This document shows, in pieces, positions 1-4,669 of a stretch of DNA of 5,541 nucleotides. This DNA is from Flavobacteriaceae bacterium. GTDB lineage: Bacteria; Bacteroidota; Bacteroidia; Flavobacteriales; Flavobacteriaceae. The stretch is taken from contig DOIV01000190.1 in assembly GCA_003511845.1 (NCBI GenBank), positions 1-5,541 on the forward strand, in the 5' to 3' direction. Every line of letters begins with the position of its first letter. Position 1 is the first letter of the stretch. The notes below the pieces were generated by a model, which made no database searches, was not told the origin of the DNA, and worked only from the letters and a program-made list of their open reading frames with translations. The translations under genes and the position numbers were made by a program.

Positions 1-114
1 AACATGAAAGAAGTTTTTGAATCTCCCGTGGCTCAAGAAATGGTGTTAGAAGAAAAGTTGGGTTCGCAAATAACCAAAAGAGTTAAAAGTATTGCTTTTG
101 AGATAAAATCCTAA
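1..114 (+). CDS. 3' end of an unrecognised protein gene (5'-truncated by the window edge)
   Basis: Frame 1 is open from the first base to a TAA stop at 112-114 and encodes the last 37 residues of a protein. The fragment is hydrophilic and charged, probably helical, and ends in SIAFEIKS. It contains no membrane segment or motif that I recognise, so I assign no function. An internal ATG at 4-6 is unlikely to be the true start, because the open frame runs off the window edge. It converges on the minus-strand DUF4491 genes, with about 80 bases between the two stop codons. I am fairly sure this is coding, since the frame is open and reads like a normal protein tail, but its identity is unknown. 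Confidence 0.6.
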   Translation, partial: NMKEVFESPVAQEMVLEEKLGSQITKRVKSIAFEIKS

Positions 115-165
115 ATCCATTTACTCTAAACTATTCTGAAATTTAGGTAACGATTCATTTATAGT

Positions 166-186
166 GCGTAGAAGCGTGTCTTACGC
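166..186. terminator. Possible weak hairpin between convergent genes
   Basis: GCGTA (166-170) and TACGC (182-186) can form a 5-bp stem, with one further possible G-T pair, around a loop of about 10 bases. It lies between the plus-strand stop at 112-114 and the minus-strand stop at 195-197. A T run at 198-203 lies downstream on the plus strand but not directly after the stem. The position suits a shared terminator for converging genes, but the stem is short and the T run is offset, so this is tentative. Confidence 0.25.
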
Positions 187-194
187 CTTTACAA

Positions 195-500
195 CTATTT
201 TTTCTTTACAGGGCGTTTTGGGTTTTCAGGTGCGTGACCGTTTATAATTCTTTTTTCTTGTCGGTACATTTCTATGCCATCCCAAACAGTTGTCATACCT
301 ATAATTCCCACCACGGATGACCAAAGGTCACTGGGAACATACATAGTGTATATCAAAAGAGAAAAACCAATAATAAAAAGGGGAATACCCGGTTTTGTAC
401 CCAAATGATAATTCAAATAACGAACAGCTACATGTCCAATTCCAATAGTTACAAAAACCGTTACTGCCAGTATAGGGCCTACATAATTATTTAGTTCCAT
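195..500 (-). CDS. DUF4491-type small membrane protein (paralogue 1)
   Basis: This gene encodes 101 residues with three hydrophobic stretches (about 7-27, 38-54 and 58-74) and a basic C-terminus (RPVKKK), as expected of a small inner-membrane protein. Features I associate with DUF4491 are a GIG turn at 20-22, YHLG at 31-34, and the tail pattern E77-M78-x-x-Q81-E82-x-R84, then G88-x-x-P91-x-N93-P94. The function of the family is not known. The start ATG (500-498) lies 14 bases inside the 3' end of the preceding gene and follows an A-rich leader (AAAAAATTAAAAAAGA), typical of Bacteroidetes translation starts. It is the last gene of a minus-strand unit with the second DUF4491 gene and a DUF6787-like gene. 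It aligns to the neighbouring paralogue without gaps over the first 94 residues. The coding call is secure and the family call probable. Confidence 0.8.
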   Translation of the reverse strand: MELNNYVGPILAVTVFVTIGIGHVAVRYLNYHLGTKPGIPLFIIGFSLLIYTMYVPSDLWSSVVGIIGMTTVWDGIEMYRQEKRIINGHAPENPKRPVKKK

Positions 501-846
501 TCTTTTTTAATTTTTTTGATGTAAATAAAATTCCTTGACTCTTTTTCTTATTACAATATTTGTTTGGATTATCTGGAAACACACCGCTTTCTGAACGTTC
601 TTCTTGATCTTCCATTTCTGTTGAACCCCAAATAACTGTACCCGATAACAAACCAACAATGGCGGCATAGGTAAAATGTGGAATAAAAAATGAGGTCAAT
701 AAAAGTGCTAAGCCGACAAATAGAATGATGCGTTTTACACAAGCTCCAAAAAAATAATCTAGTTTAATAACCCAAAAAAATCCGATGCCAATAAATACTA
801 AAGTGTTGGCTGCAGCACACAGCCCTGTTAAATTTAATTCTTCCAT
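487..846 (-). CDS. DUF4491-type small membrane protein (paralogue 2, extended C-terminus)
   Basis: This gene encodes 119 residues with hydrophobic segments at about 8-28, 38-54 and 58-73. It shares the DUF4491-like pattern with the next gene at identical positions: G20-I21-G22, Y31-x-x-G34, E77-M78-x-x-Q81-E82-x-R84, G88, P91, N93-P94. The two are therefore tandem duplicates that have diverged. After NP it carries about 25 extra residues rich in Lys, which read through the A-rich leader of the next gene and overlap it by 14 bases. This extension may reflect loss of an earlier stop. Unlike its paralogue it contains cysteines (C10, C36, C98). The start ATG (846-844) lies only 3 bases after the stop of the DUF6787-like gene, so co-transcription is very likely. 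Function is unknown; a membrane location is inferred. Confidence 0.78.
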   Translation of the reverse strand: MEELNLTGLCAAANTLVFIGIGFFWVIKLDYFFGACVKRIILFVGLALLLTSFFIPHFTYAAIVGLLSGTVIWGSTEMEDQEERSESGVFPDNPNKYCNKKKSQGILFTSKKLKKNGTK

Positions 847-849
847 ATA

Positions 850-1167
850 TTAAATAGTTTTAAATAATTTCCCTCCTGAGATGAGTTTTAGTTTTGTTTT
901 GATAAATTGAGTTACAAATTTCCGTTGCCCTAATAGTATGCCCCAAACATACAAAAACATATTAAATACGGGTACTATAAGGAATATAAATACTAGTAGT
1001 TTTTGCCAAAATGGGTTTTCTTTTTCAATTCCCAATAAGTGGTCAATATATCTGTGTACATAAAGCGTTGAAAAACCGGCAAAAGAGAATGTGAGTAAAA
1101 TAAAAAACACAGCCCATCCACTGGTAACTTCCCAACGGTTTTTTAAAATAGCTATTAATTTGTTCAT
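850..1167 (-). CDS. Small two-helix membrane protein, DUF6787-like
   Basis: From the ATG at 1167-1165 this gene encodes 105 residues. The frame is open further, to a TTG at 1197, but I prefer the ATG. It follows an A-rich leader (AAATAAACAAGAAAAA), lies 27 bases after a TAnnTTTG box at 1202-1195, and gives the usual family start MNKL..KNRW. The TTG would overlap the promoter box. A basic amphipathic N-terminus with Trp12 precedes two membrane segments (about 17-37 and 55-80). The second holds a Pro-Val-Phe-Asn motif (66-69) and ends in GILLGQ, followed by an aromatic/basic tail. This matches my memory of Bacteroidetes DUF6787 proteins, which databases sometimes label as prolipoprotein diacylglyceryl transferases. 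The protein is far too short to be that enzyme. Function is unknown. It is the first gene of the unit with the two DUF4491 genes. Confidence 0.72.
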   Translation of the reverse strand: MNKLIAILKNRWEVTSGWAVFFILLTFSFAGFSTLYVHRYIDHLLGIEKENPFWQKLLVFIFLIVPVFNMFLYVWGILLGQRKFVTQFIKTKLKLISGGKLFKTI

Positions 1168-1194
1168 TTTTTCTTGTTTATTTATTGTCCTAAG

Positions 1195-1202
1195 CAAAAA
1201 TA
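1195..1202 (-). promoter_or_regulatory. Bacteroidetes-type -7 promoter box for the DUF6787/DUF4491 unit
   Basis: On the minus strand this reads TATTTTTG, a full match to the Bacteroidetes -7 consensus TAnnTTTG. It lies 27 bases upstream of the preferred ATG at 1167, leaving a short A-rich leader. I found no convincing TTTG/TTG -33 element at the normal distance, so the call rests on the -7 box and its position. If it is real, the three genes can be transcribed independently of the IS-interrupted gene upstream. Confidence 0.4.
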
Positions 1203-1244
1203 AAAATCAACTACTTCTAACTTTTCTACTTCTTGCAAATTTTA

Positions 1245-1820
1245 TCAATCCGTACCTTTAAATTTGAATAAAATACTTACACCGCTCGAATTAAAATCTG
1301 CGGGGGTATAACCATAAAAATCAACACTCGTAAATATTTCGTAAAACACTGCGACTCCAATATCTAAAAATTTAGTGACTTCATATGAAATTTCTAAGTT
1401 GGGCGTAAAAACCATAGTAGTATCATAGTAGTTTAAGGATTTCACTGGATTATCTAAAGCCACTTTCCCAAAACCAAATTTATTATATACGGATAGTTTT
1501 AATTTAGAATTCGTTTGAAACCCATGAACATAACCTATCCAAAAACCTGTTTGCTTTGATTTTAACAAGTATTTTTCATCATTTAAGTATGTTTCTCTTT
1601 TAAAAGCCTTGGTCGTTCCTTGCCCAAAAACACCAATATAAAAATTGTTTTTTTCTACAAAAACACCACCGCCACCCATAGAGAACGAAGCCCCGTACTT
1701 ATTGAAACTAAACGCAGTATATGGCCCACCAAATTTAATCTTTTTATCCACATTGCTCTGTGCATATACTGGATTAGAAATGCAAATCAAAAACACTAAG
1801 ACGCTTAAATATTTTATCAT
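1245..1820 (-). CDS. Secreted beta-barrel-like (outer-membrane) protein of unknown function, 5' region cut by an IS
   Basis: This gene encodes 191 residues. The N-terminus is a Sec signal peptide: Lys3, a hydrophobic core at 4-15, and a VYA|QS cleavage site after Ala20. There is no lipobox. The mature part alternates polar and aromatic/hydrophobic residues, as in small outer-membrane beta-barrels. It contains an FGGPY segment and a GGGG run followed by an aromatic YIGVFGQG strand, and it ends in an amphipathic strand (GVSILFKFKG). This pattern resembles an uncharacterised Bacteroidetes family with 'FGGP...GGGG...FIGGYG' motifs. No ligand or function is known to me. The start codon (1820-1818) touches the end of the IS element, and an in-frame TGA lies two codons upstream inside the IS repeat, so no longer start is possible now. 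The reading frame and signal peptide are intact, but the native promoter is separated or lost. Expression would need readout from the IS. Confidence 0.75.
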   Translation of the reverse strand: MIKYLSVLVFLICISNPVYAQSNVDKKIKFGGPYTAFSFNKYGASFSMGGGGVFVEKNNFYIGVFGQGTTKAFKRETYLNDEKYLLKSKQTGFWIGYVHGFQTNSKLKLSVYNKFGFGKVALDNPVKSLNYYDTTMVFTPNLEISYEVTKFLDIGVAVFYEIFTSVDFYGYTPADFNSSGVSILFKFKGTD

Positions 1821-1835
1821 AACTCAAGTTTCGCA
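1820..1835 (+). repeat. Left terminal inverted repeat of the IS
   Basis: TAACTCAAGTTTCGCA is matched perfectly, in inverted orientation, by 3512-3527. Base 1820 is also the first base of the minus-strand ATG of the beta-barrel gene, so the repeat and the gene abut or share one base. Similarity between the two ends stops after this block (CATCC versus GGTGT). Confidence 0.9.
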
Positions 1836-1945
1836 CATCCCAATCCCTTTATTTTAGTAGAAAAATAAGACAAAAAAAGCAGCATTACACTTGTCTATTA
1901 CACTAAATATCAGTATCTTAGACGCATATTTCCAATATAGATATA

Positions 1946-3403
1946 ATGCTACACAACAAAGATATTAAAAATTTATCGGAACTCAAACTGTCTTTTGTAC
2001 GAAAGCACAAAAAGTCAGCTTTTTTTTTAGAATTTATTTCTATCCTAAAATTAGGAAAACTTCAAGCGGTGTTTTCCAAAACCAAATTAAAAGGTATTTC
2101 ATCCTTATCATTAATCCGTCTATTACTTGTTTTTCCTTTTATAGACCAAACTAGTGTTTATACCTATACAAAGAGCTATTGGCATCAATTTTCAGGATAC
2201 GGAAAAGATGCTTATTACCGACTCAAAAACAATTCAAAAATTAACTGGCGTAGTTTTCTCTTTGGTGTTGTTAAATTGCTACTAGCCACCATAACAGCTC
2301 GTAATGCCAAGCAACAATTGAAAAGTACTACAACAACGGCTTTTATATTTGACGATACCGTTGCAGCAAAAACAGGAAAGTATATAGAAGGAGCATCACG
2401 TATTTGGGATCATGTTATACAAAAATCCGTTTTAGGTTTCCAGATATTAGTAATGGGGTATTATGATGGCACTATGTTTATTCCCATTGATTTTTCAATT
2501 CATAGGTCTAAAGGACGAAATCAGAAAAAACCTTATGGGTTAGCCCCAAAGCATTATAACAAACAATTCAAAAAGAAAAGAGAAGCAAATACACCTAGTT
2601 TTAAAAGAAAAAAAGAACTGAATACAAGTAAAATAGAAACGGCTATAAAGATGATAAAAAGAGCAGTAAAGCATAATATAACAGCTGATTATGTATTGGC
2701 GGACAGTTGGTTTAGTTGTAGAAAACTGGTGGAAGTTACTTTAAAAAACAACATGAACTATATTGGAATGTTTTCTATTTATAAGACCTTATTTACCTAT
2801 AGAAATAAGAAATTAACTTATGCTCAAATAAGACATTTGAACAGAAAAAAAGTCAAAAGAAATAAGCGTTTCAATTTATATTACATCCGAACAGTTGTCC
2901 AGTGGAACGGTCAAAATATGGTACTCATATTTACTAGAAAGGGCAAAAAAGGCAATTGGAAAACCCTAATAAGTACTGATTTATCTTTAAATTTCAATGA
3001 GACTCTTGAAATCTATCAAATTCGTTGGACAATTGAAGTGTTTTTCAAAGAAAGCAAACAATCATTGGGATTGGGTAAAAGTCAGAGTACTGATTTTGAT
3101 GCTCAAATAGCAGACACAACCTTAGTAATGGTGCAATATTTGTTTTTAGCCCTACAAAACCGAGTGGATAAATACGAAACTTTAGGGCAGTTATTCAAAG
3201 GGACAAAAGAAAATTTGCTCGAATTAAGGTTACACGAAAGACTAATCGGCTTACTCCTAGCAGTTATAGAGGTAATCAGTAGCTTATTTGAGGAAATCGA
3301 CCCAGAAGAAATAATGCAAAAAGCAATCAATAATGATGAAGCGCTAATCAAACTTTTGCGTTTGATAGATAGACCAGTAGATAATCGGAAAAAAGTGGCG
3401 TAA
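1946..3403 (+). CDS. IS4-family DDE transposase
   Basis: This gene encodes 485 residues, a normal length for the IS4 family. The protein catalyses cut-and-paste movement of the surrounding element by acting on the terminal repeats. The RNase H-like core is visible. The first acidic block is FIFDDT (Asp136/137, with Asp137 before Thr the likelier catalytic residue). The second is Asp253 in VLADSWF. The third is the diagnostic YREK signature, Y357-(2)-R360-(3)-E364-(6)-K371, with exact IS4 spacing. A helical N-terminal region (about 1-120) likely binds the ends. A Lys/Arg-rich segment (about 187-240) between the first and second Asp blocks is the expected place for DNA contacts. The C-terminal ~70 residues are helical and leucine-rich. 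No frameshift or stop interrupts it. The ATG at 1946 is the only early Met. The upstream promoter is not obvious, which is usual for a transposase kept at low expression. Confidence 0.95.
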   Translation: MLHNKDIKNLSELKLSFVRKHKKSAFFLEFISILKLGKLQAVFSKTKLKGISSLSLIRLLLVFPFIDQTSVYTYTKSYWHQFSGYGKDAYYRLKNNSKINWRSFLFGVVKLLLATITARNAKQQLKSTTTTAFIFDDTVAAKTGKYIEGASRIWDHVIQKSVLGFQILVMGYYDGTMFIPIDFSIHRSKGRNQKKPYGLAPKHYNKQFKKKREANTPSFKRKKELNTSKIETAIKMIKRAVKHNITADYVLADSWFSCRKLVEVTLKNNMNYIGMFSIYKTLFTYRNKKLTYAQIRHLNRKKVKRNKRFNLYYIRTVVQWNGQNMVLIFTRKGKKGNWKTLISTDLSLNFNETLEIYQIRWTIEVFFKESKQSLGLGKSQSTDFDAQIADTTLVMVQYLFLALQNRVDKYETLGQLFKGTKENLLELRLHERLIGLLLAVIEVISSLFEEIDPEEIMQKAINNDEALIKLLRLIDRPVDNRKKVA

Positions 3404-3511
3404 TCCCATTTTGGAAAGAAGCCTGTAAAAACTTGATAATCTGAGAGAATAAGTAATGTAATTATACTGAAATTAGAGAAAAATTCCTTTATTCTATAGT
3501 AGTTTTACACC

Positions 3512-3527
3512 TGCGAAACTTGAGTTA
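3512..3527 (-). repeat. Right terminal inverted repeat of the IS
   Basis: TGCGAAACTTGAGTTA is the exact reverse complement of the left end at 1820-1835. The DNA just outside (GTTTTTTAG) does not repeat the left flank (TTTTATCA), so no target-site duplication is visible. Confidence 0.9.
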
Positions 3528-3595
3528 GTTTTTTAGTCTTTAGTCCTCAGATTTTCAGTATTCCGTTTTCAGCCTTTACAGTTCTTAGTTTTCTG
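3527..3595 (+). repeat. Degenerate AGT-led heptamer array (left arm)
   Basis: Directly outside the IS, the plus strand runs in units of about 7-9 bases that mostly begin with AGT: AGTCTTT (3535), AGTCCTC (3542), AGATTTTC (3549), AGTATTCC (3557), AGCCTTTAC (3571), AGTTCTT (3580), AGTTTTCTG (3587). One copy contains ACAGTT (3578-3583), complementary to the AACTGT of the right-hand array. No open frame of note crosses it. Similar degenerate CAACTG-type arrays are, from memory, common between genes in Flavobacteria. Their role is not known to me. Confidence 0.5.
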
Positions 3596-3636
3596 TTATT
3601 TTTTAGTAAACGTACAATCTACTAACTAACTACCAC

Positions 3637-3671
3637 CAACTGTCAACTGTCAATCGCCAACTGTCAACTAT
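3637..3671 (-). repeat. CAACTGT heptamer array (right arm, opposite orientation)
   Basis: Five consecutive 7-base units in exact phase: CAACTGT (3637), CAACTGT (3644), CAATCGC (3651), CAACTGT (3658), CAACTAT (3665). Read on the minus strand these become AGTTGAC-like units, the same AGT-led form as the left arm at 3527-3595. The two arrays therefore face each other across a ~40-base spacer containing the tandem CTAA/ACTA stretch at 3619-3631. They could form a long imperfect hairpin. The array is 88 bases upstream of the TM2 gene start. Confidence 0.75.
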
Positions 3672-3725
3672 TACATCAAACTAAAAATCTTGACAAAGAT
3701 AATTCTTAATTCTTTATAGAATGTG

Positions 3726-3733
3726 TATATTTG
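3726..3733 (+). promoter_or_regulatory. Bacteroidetes-type -7 promoter box for the TM2 gene
   Basis: TATATTTG matches TAnnTTTG fully and lies 26 bases before the ATG at 3760, giving a short AT-rich leader (ACTATAATTAAAAACAATC). A TTGAC at 3690-3694 is too far upstream for a normal -33 element, and nothing better is seen closer in. The start of transcription would be near 3740. Confidence 0.5.
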
Positions 3734-3759
3734 CTCTCTAACTATAATTAAAAACAATC

Positions 3760-4038
3760 ATGGAAGTAATGGACGACAAGAACACAACACCAGTAAACAG
3801 CACACCGCAAGAAAACAAGAAAGTTATGGCAGGAATATTAGCCATACTTTTAGGCTCGCTGGGTATTCATAAATTTATTTTAGGTTATACCAAAGAAGGT
3901 ATTATTCAAATAATAGTTACCTTTGTAACCTGTGGTTTAGGTGGTATTATAGGTCTTATTGAAGGGATTATTTATCTGACAAAATCAGACGAAGAATTTT
4001 ACCAAACCTATCAAGAAAACAAAAAAGGTTGGTTCTAA
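3760..4038 (+). CDS. TM2-domain membrane protein
   Basis: This gene encodes 92 residues. A polar N-terminal tail (1-19, Asn/Thr/Pro rich) precedes the TM2 domain (about 20-73). The domain consists of a Lys pair (20-21), a first membrane helix (about 22-34), the family's hallmark turn LGxLGIHKFILGY (31-43; usually GxHRFYLG), and a second helix pair region (about 46-73) with a GLGGIIGLIEGI stretch. In most TM2 proteins an Asp sits near the position of Glu68. A short charged tail ends in GWF. The molecular function of bacterial TM2 proteins is not established. An inner-membrane location is inferred. The ATG at 3760 follows an A-rich leader and a good -7 box. A second ATG three codons on (3769) is possible but less well placed. 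It is probably transcribed alone, since 235 bases separate it from rnpA. Confidence 0.88.
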   Translation: MEVMDDKNTTPVNSTPQENKKVMAGILAILLGSLGIHKFILGYTKEGIIQIIVTFVTCGLGGIIGLIEGIIYLTKSDEEFYQTYQENKKGWF

Positions 4039-4039
4039 T

Positions 4040-4059
4040 CGCAGAGCGAAACCAGTTTT
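4040..4059 (+). terminator. Weak possible terminator after the TM2 gene
   Basis: Just after the TAA stop, TCGC-AGA-GCGA (about 4038-4050) forms only a 4-bp stem and is followed after a few bases by GTTTTT. Position fits a terminator, but the stem is too short for confidence. Nothing stronger is seen between the TM2 gene and rnpA. Confidence 0.2.
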
Positions 4060-4132
4060 TATCATTTTAATCTGTTAGTGAGATAGAATTTAGCTTTTCT
4101 ATTTCTAGGGTTTTCTTGTAATATAGTGCTTC

Positions 4133-4140
4133 TATATTTG
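4133..4140 (+). promoter_or_regulatory. Second TATATTTG box in the TM2-rnpA spacer
   Basis: TATATTTG matches the Bacteroidetes -7 consensus fully and is identical to the box before the TM2 gene. A TTG at 4116-4118 lies 14 bases upstream, shorter than the usual 17-23. It would give rnpA a leader of about 125 bases. Just downstream an AT-rich hairpin can form (TTGTT 4150-4154 with AACAA 4159-4163, loop TTGC). It may be a distal rnpA promoter, a small-RNA promoter, or chance in AT-rich DNA. Confidence 0.3.
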
Positions 4141-4217
4141 TAAAGGCTTTTGTTTTGCAACAAGAAAGGAGTTGATTGTAAGCGAATAATATGTGTGCTT
4201 GCTTCTCAGATAGGAGT

Positions 4218-4245
4218 TTTGTATCTATTTTTAATCGTATCTTTA
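4218..4245 (+). promoter_or_regulatory. Proximal promoter candidate for rnpA
   Basis: TTTG at 4218-4221 is followed after 16 bases by TATCTTTA (4238-4245), a one-mismatch copy of TAnnTTTG. The implied transcription start near 4251 lies after the upstream ATG at 4247 but well before the ATG at 4274. It therefore supports 4274 as the rnpA start. The last base of the -7 box and the slightly short spacer are off consensus. Confidence 0.35.
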
Positions 4246-4273
4246 AATGAAACTCAAACTGAAGTTAATTGTT

Positions 4274-4669
4274 ATGAGGCAAACATTCAAAAAAGGAGAA
4301 AAACTTAAAAGTAAAAAGCTGATAGAACAATTATTTGAACGAGGAAAGCGACTCAAATCTTTTCCCATTCAATTAGTATATTTAGAGATAGACCACAAAT
4401 CTGATTTTTTAATTCAGGCAGGTTTTTCAGTCCCCAAAAAACGTTTTAAAAAGGCAGTTGATAGAAATAGAATTAAACGTTTAATGCGTGAAGCCTACCG
4501 ACTTCACAAACACAAACTTCCAAATATAACTGATTTAGATACGAAAAAGCATATTTTTATGTTTATCTATATGGGAAGTCAAATGGAAAATTATACAACT
4601 ATTGAGGCTCAGTTTTTGATAATACTTAAGAATATAAAGCAAAAACTTGTAAAAAACTTAGAATCATGA
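4274..4669 (+). CDS. rnpA: Ribonuclease P protein component
   Basis: This gene encodes 131 residues from the ATG at 4274 (an in-frame ATG at 4247 would add MKLKLKLIV). The product is the small basic protein that binds the RNase P RNA and the 5' leader of precursor tRNA, helping the ribozyme mature tRNA 5' ends in the cytoplasm. Visible hallmarks are the N-terminal KKGEKLKSKK and IEQLFERGK segment, the central FSVPKKRFKKAVDRNRIKR stretch containing the RNR signature (residues 64-66), and the following helix RLMREAYRLHK. Length is typical. I choose 4274 because MRQTFKKGEKL begins where family members normally begin, and a promoter-like element ends at 4245. The usual partner rpmH is not in the window. 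The gene overlaps the DUF4349 gene by ATGA (4666-4669), implying translational coupling. Confidence 0.93.
   Translation: MRQTFKKGEKLKSKKLIEQLFERGKRLKSFPIQLVYLEIDHKSDFLIQAGFSVPKKRFKKAVDRNRIKRLMREAYRLHKHKLPNITDLDTKKHIFMFIYMGSQMENYTTIEAQFLIILKNIKQKLVKNLES

Larger units (their letters stand above)
1820..3527 (+). mobile_element. Complete IS4-family insertion sequence, ~1.7 kb
   Basis: The element is bounded by perfect inverted repeats. The left end reads TAACTCAAGTTTCGCA (1820-1835) and its reverse complement is at 3512-3527. The outermost T/A pair may be chance, so the repeat is 15 or 16 bp and the element 1706 or 1708 bp. It contains one full-length transposase gene, 125 bases of left and 124 bases of right non-coding DNA. 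IS4-family members usually make target duplications of about 7-13 bp. The flanks here (TTTTATCA and GTTTTTTA) do not match, which suggests rearrangement, flank decay or an atypical insertion. Nothing in the element looks degraded, so it is probably recent and possibly active. I cannot name the specific IS. Confidence 0.88.

Noticed and set aside
850..1167. Prolipoprotein diacylglyceryl transferase (lgt)
   Set aside because: Databases sometimes give this name to such proteins, but 105 residues with two membrane helices is far too small and lacks the enzyme's conserved regions.
1645..1857. Plus-strand open frame of 70 codons over the start of the beta-barrel gene
   Set aside because: It lies antisense to a gene with a convincing signal peptide, crosses the IS boundary, and has a low-complexity proline run produced by the glycine codons of the opposite strand.
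3103..3351. Minus-strand open frame of 82 codons inside the transposase gene
   Set aside because: It is fully antisense to the well-conserved catalytic and C-terminal part of the transposase, is rich in Ser/Ile as expected for a shadow frame, and has no promoter or leader signal.
3404..3511. Small gene or terminator between the transposase stop and the right IS end
   Set aside because: No open frame with a plausible start and no clear stem followed by a T run was found; it appears to be non-coding IS end DNA.
3637..3671. CRISPR array
   Set aside because: The units are 7 bases long and contiguous, with no spacers and no cas genes nearby.
4191..4250. A 19-codon frame upstream of rnpA as a leader peptide gene
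   Set aside because: There is no close ribosome-binding signal (AGGAG at 4167-4171 is about 19 bases away) and no codon run suggesting attenuation. It is mentioned only as part of the rnpA leader finding.
4247..4273. Upstream ATG as the rnpA start (adding MKLKLKLIV)
   Set aside because: It falls only two bases after a promoter-like -7 box, and the extra residues do not resemble the normal N-terminus of the family. The ATG at 4274 fits both.
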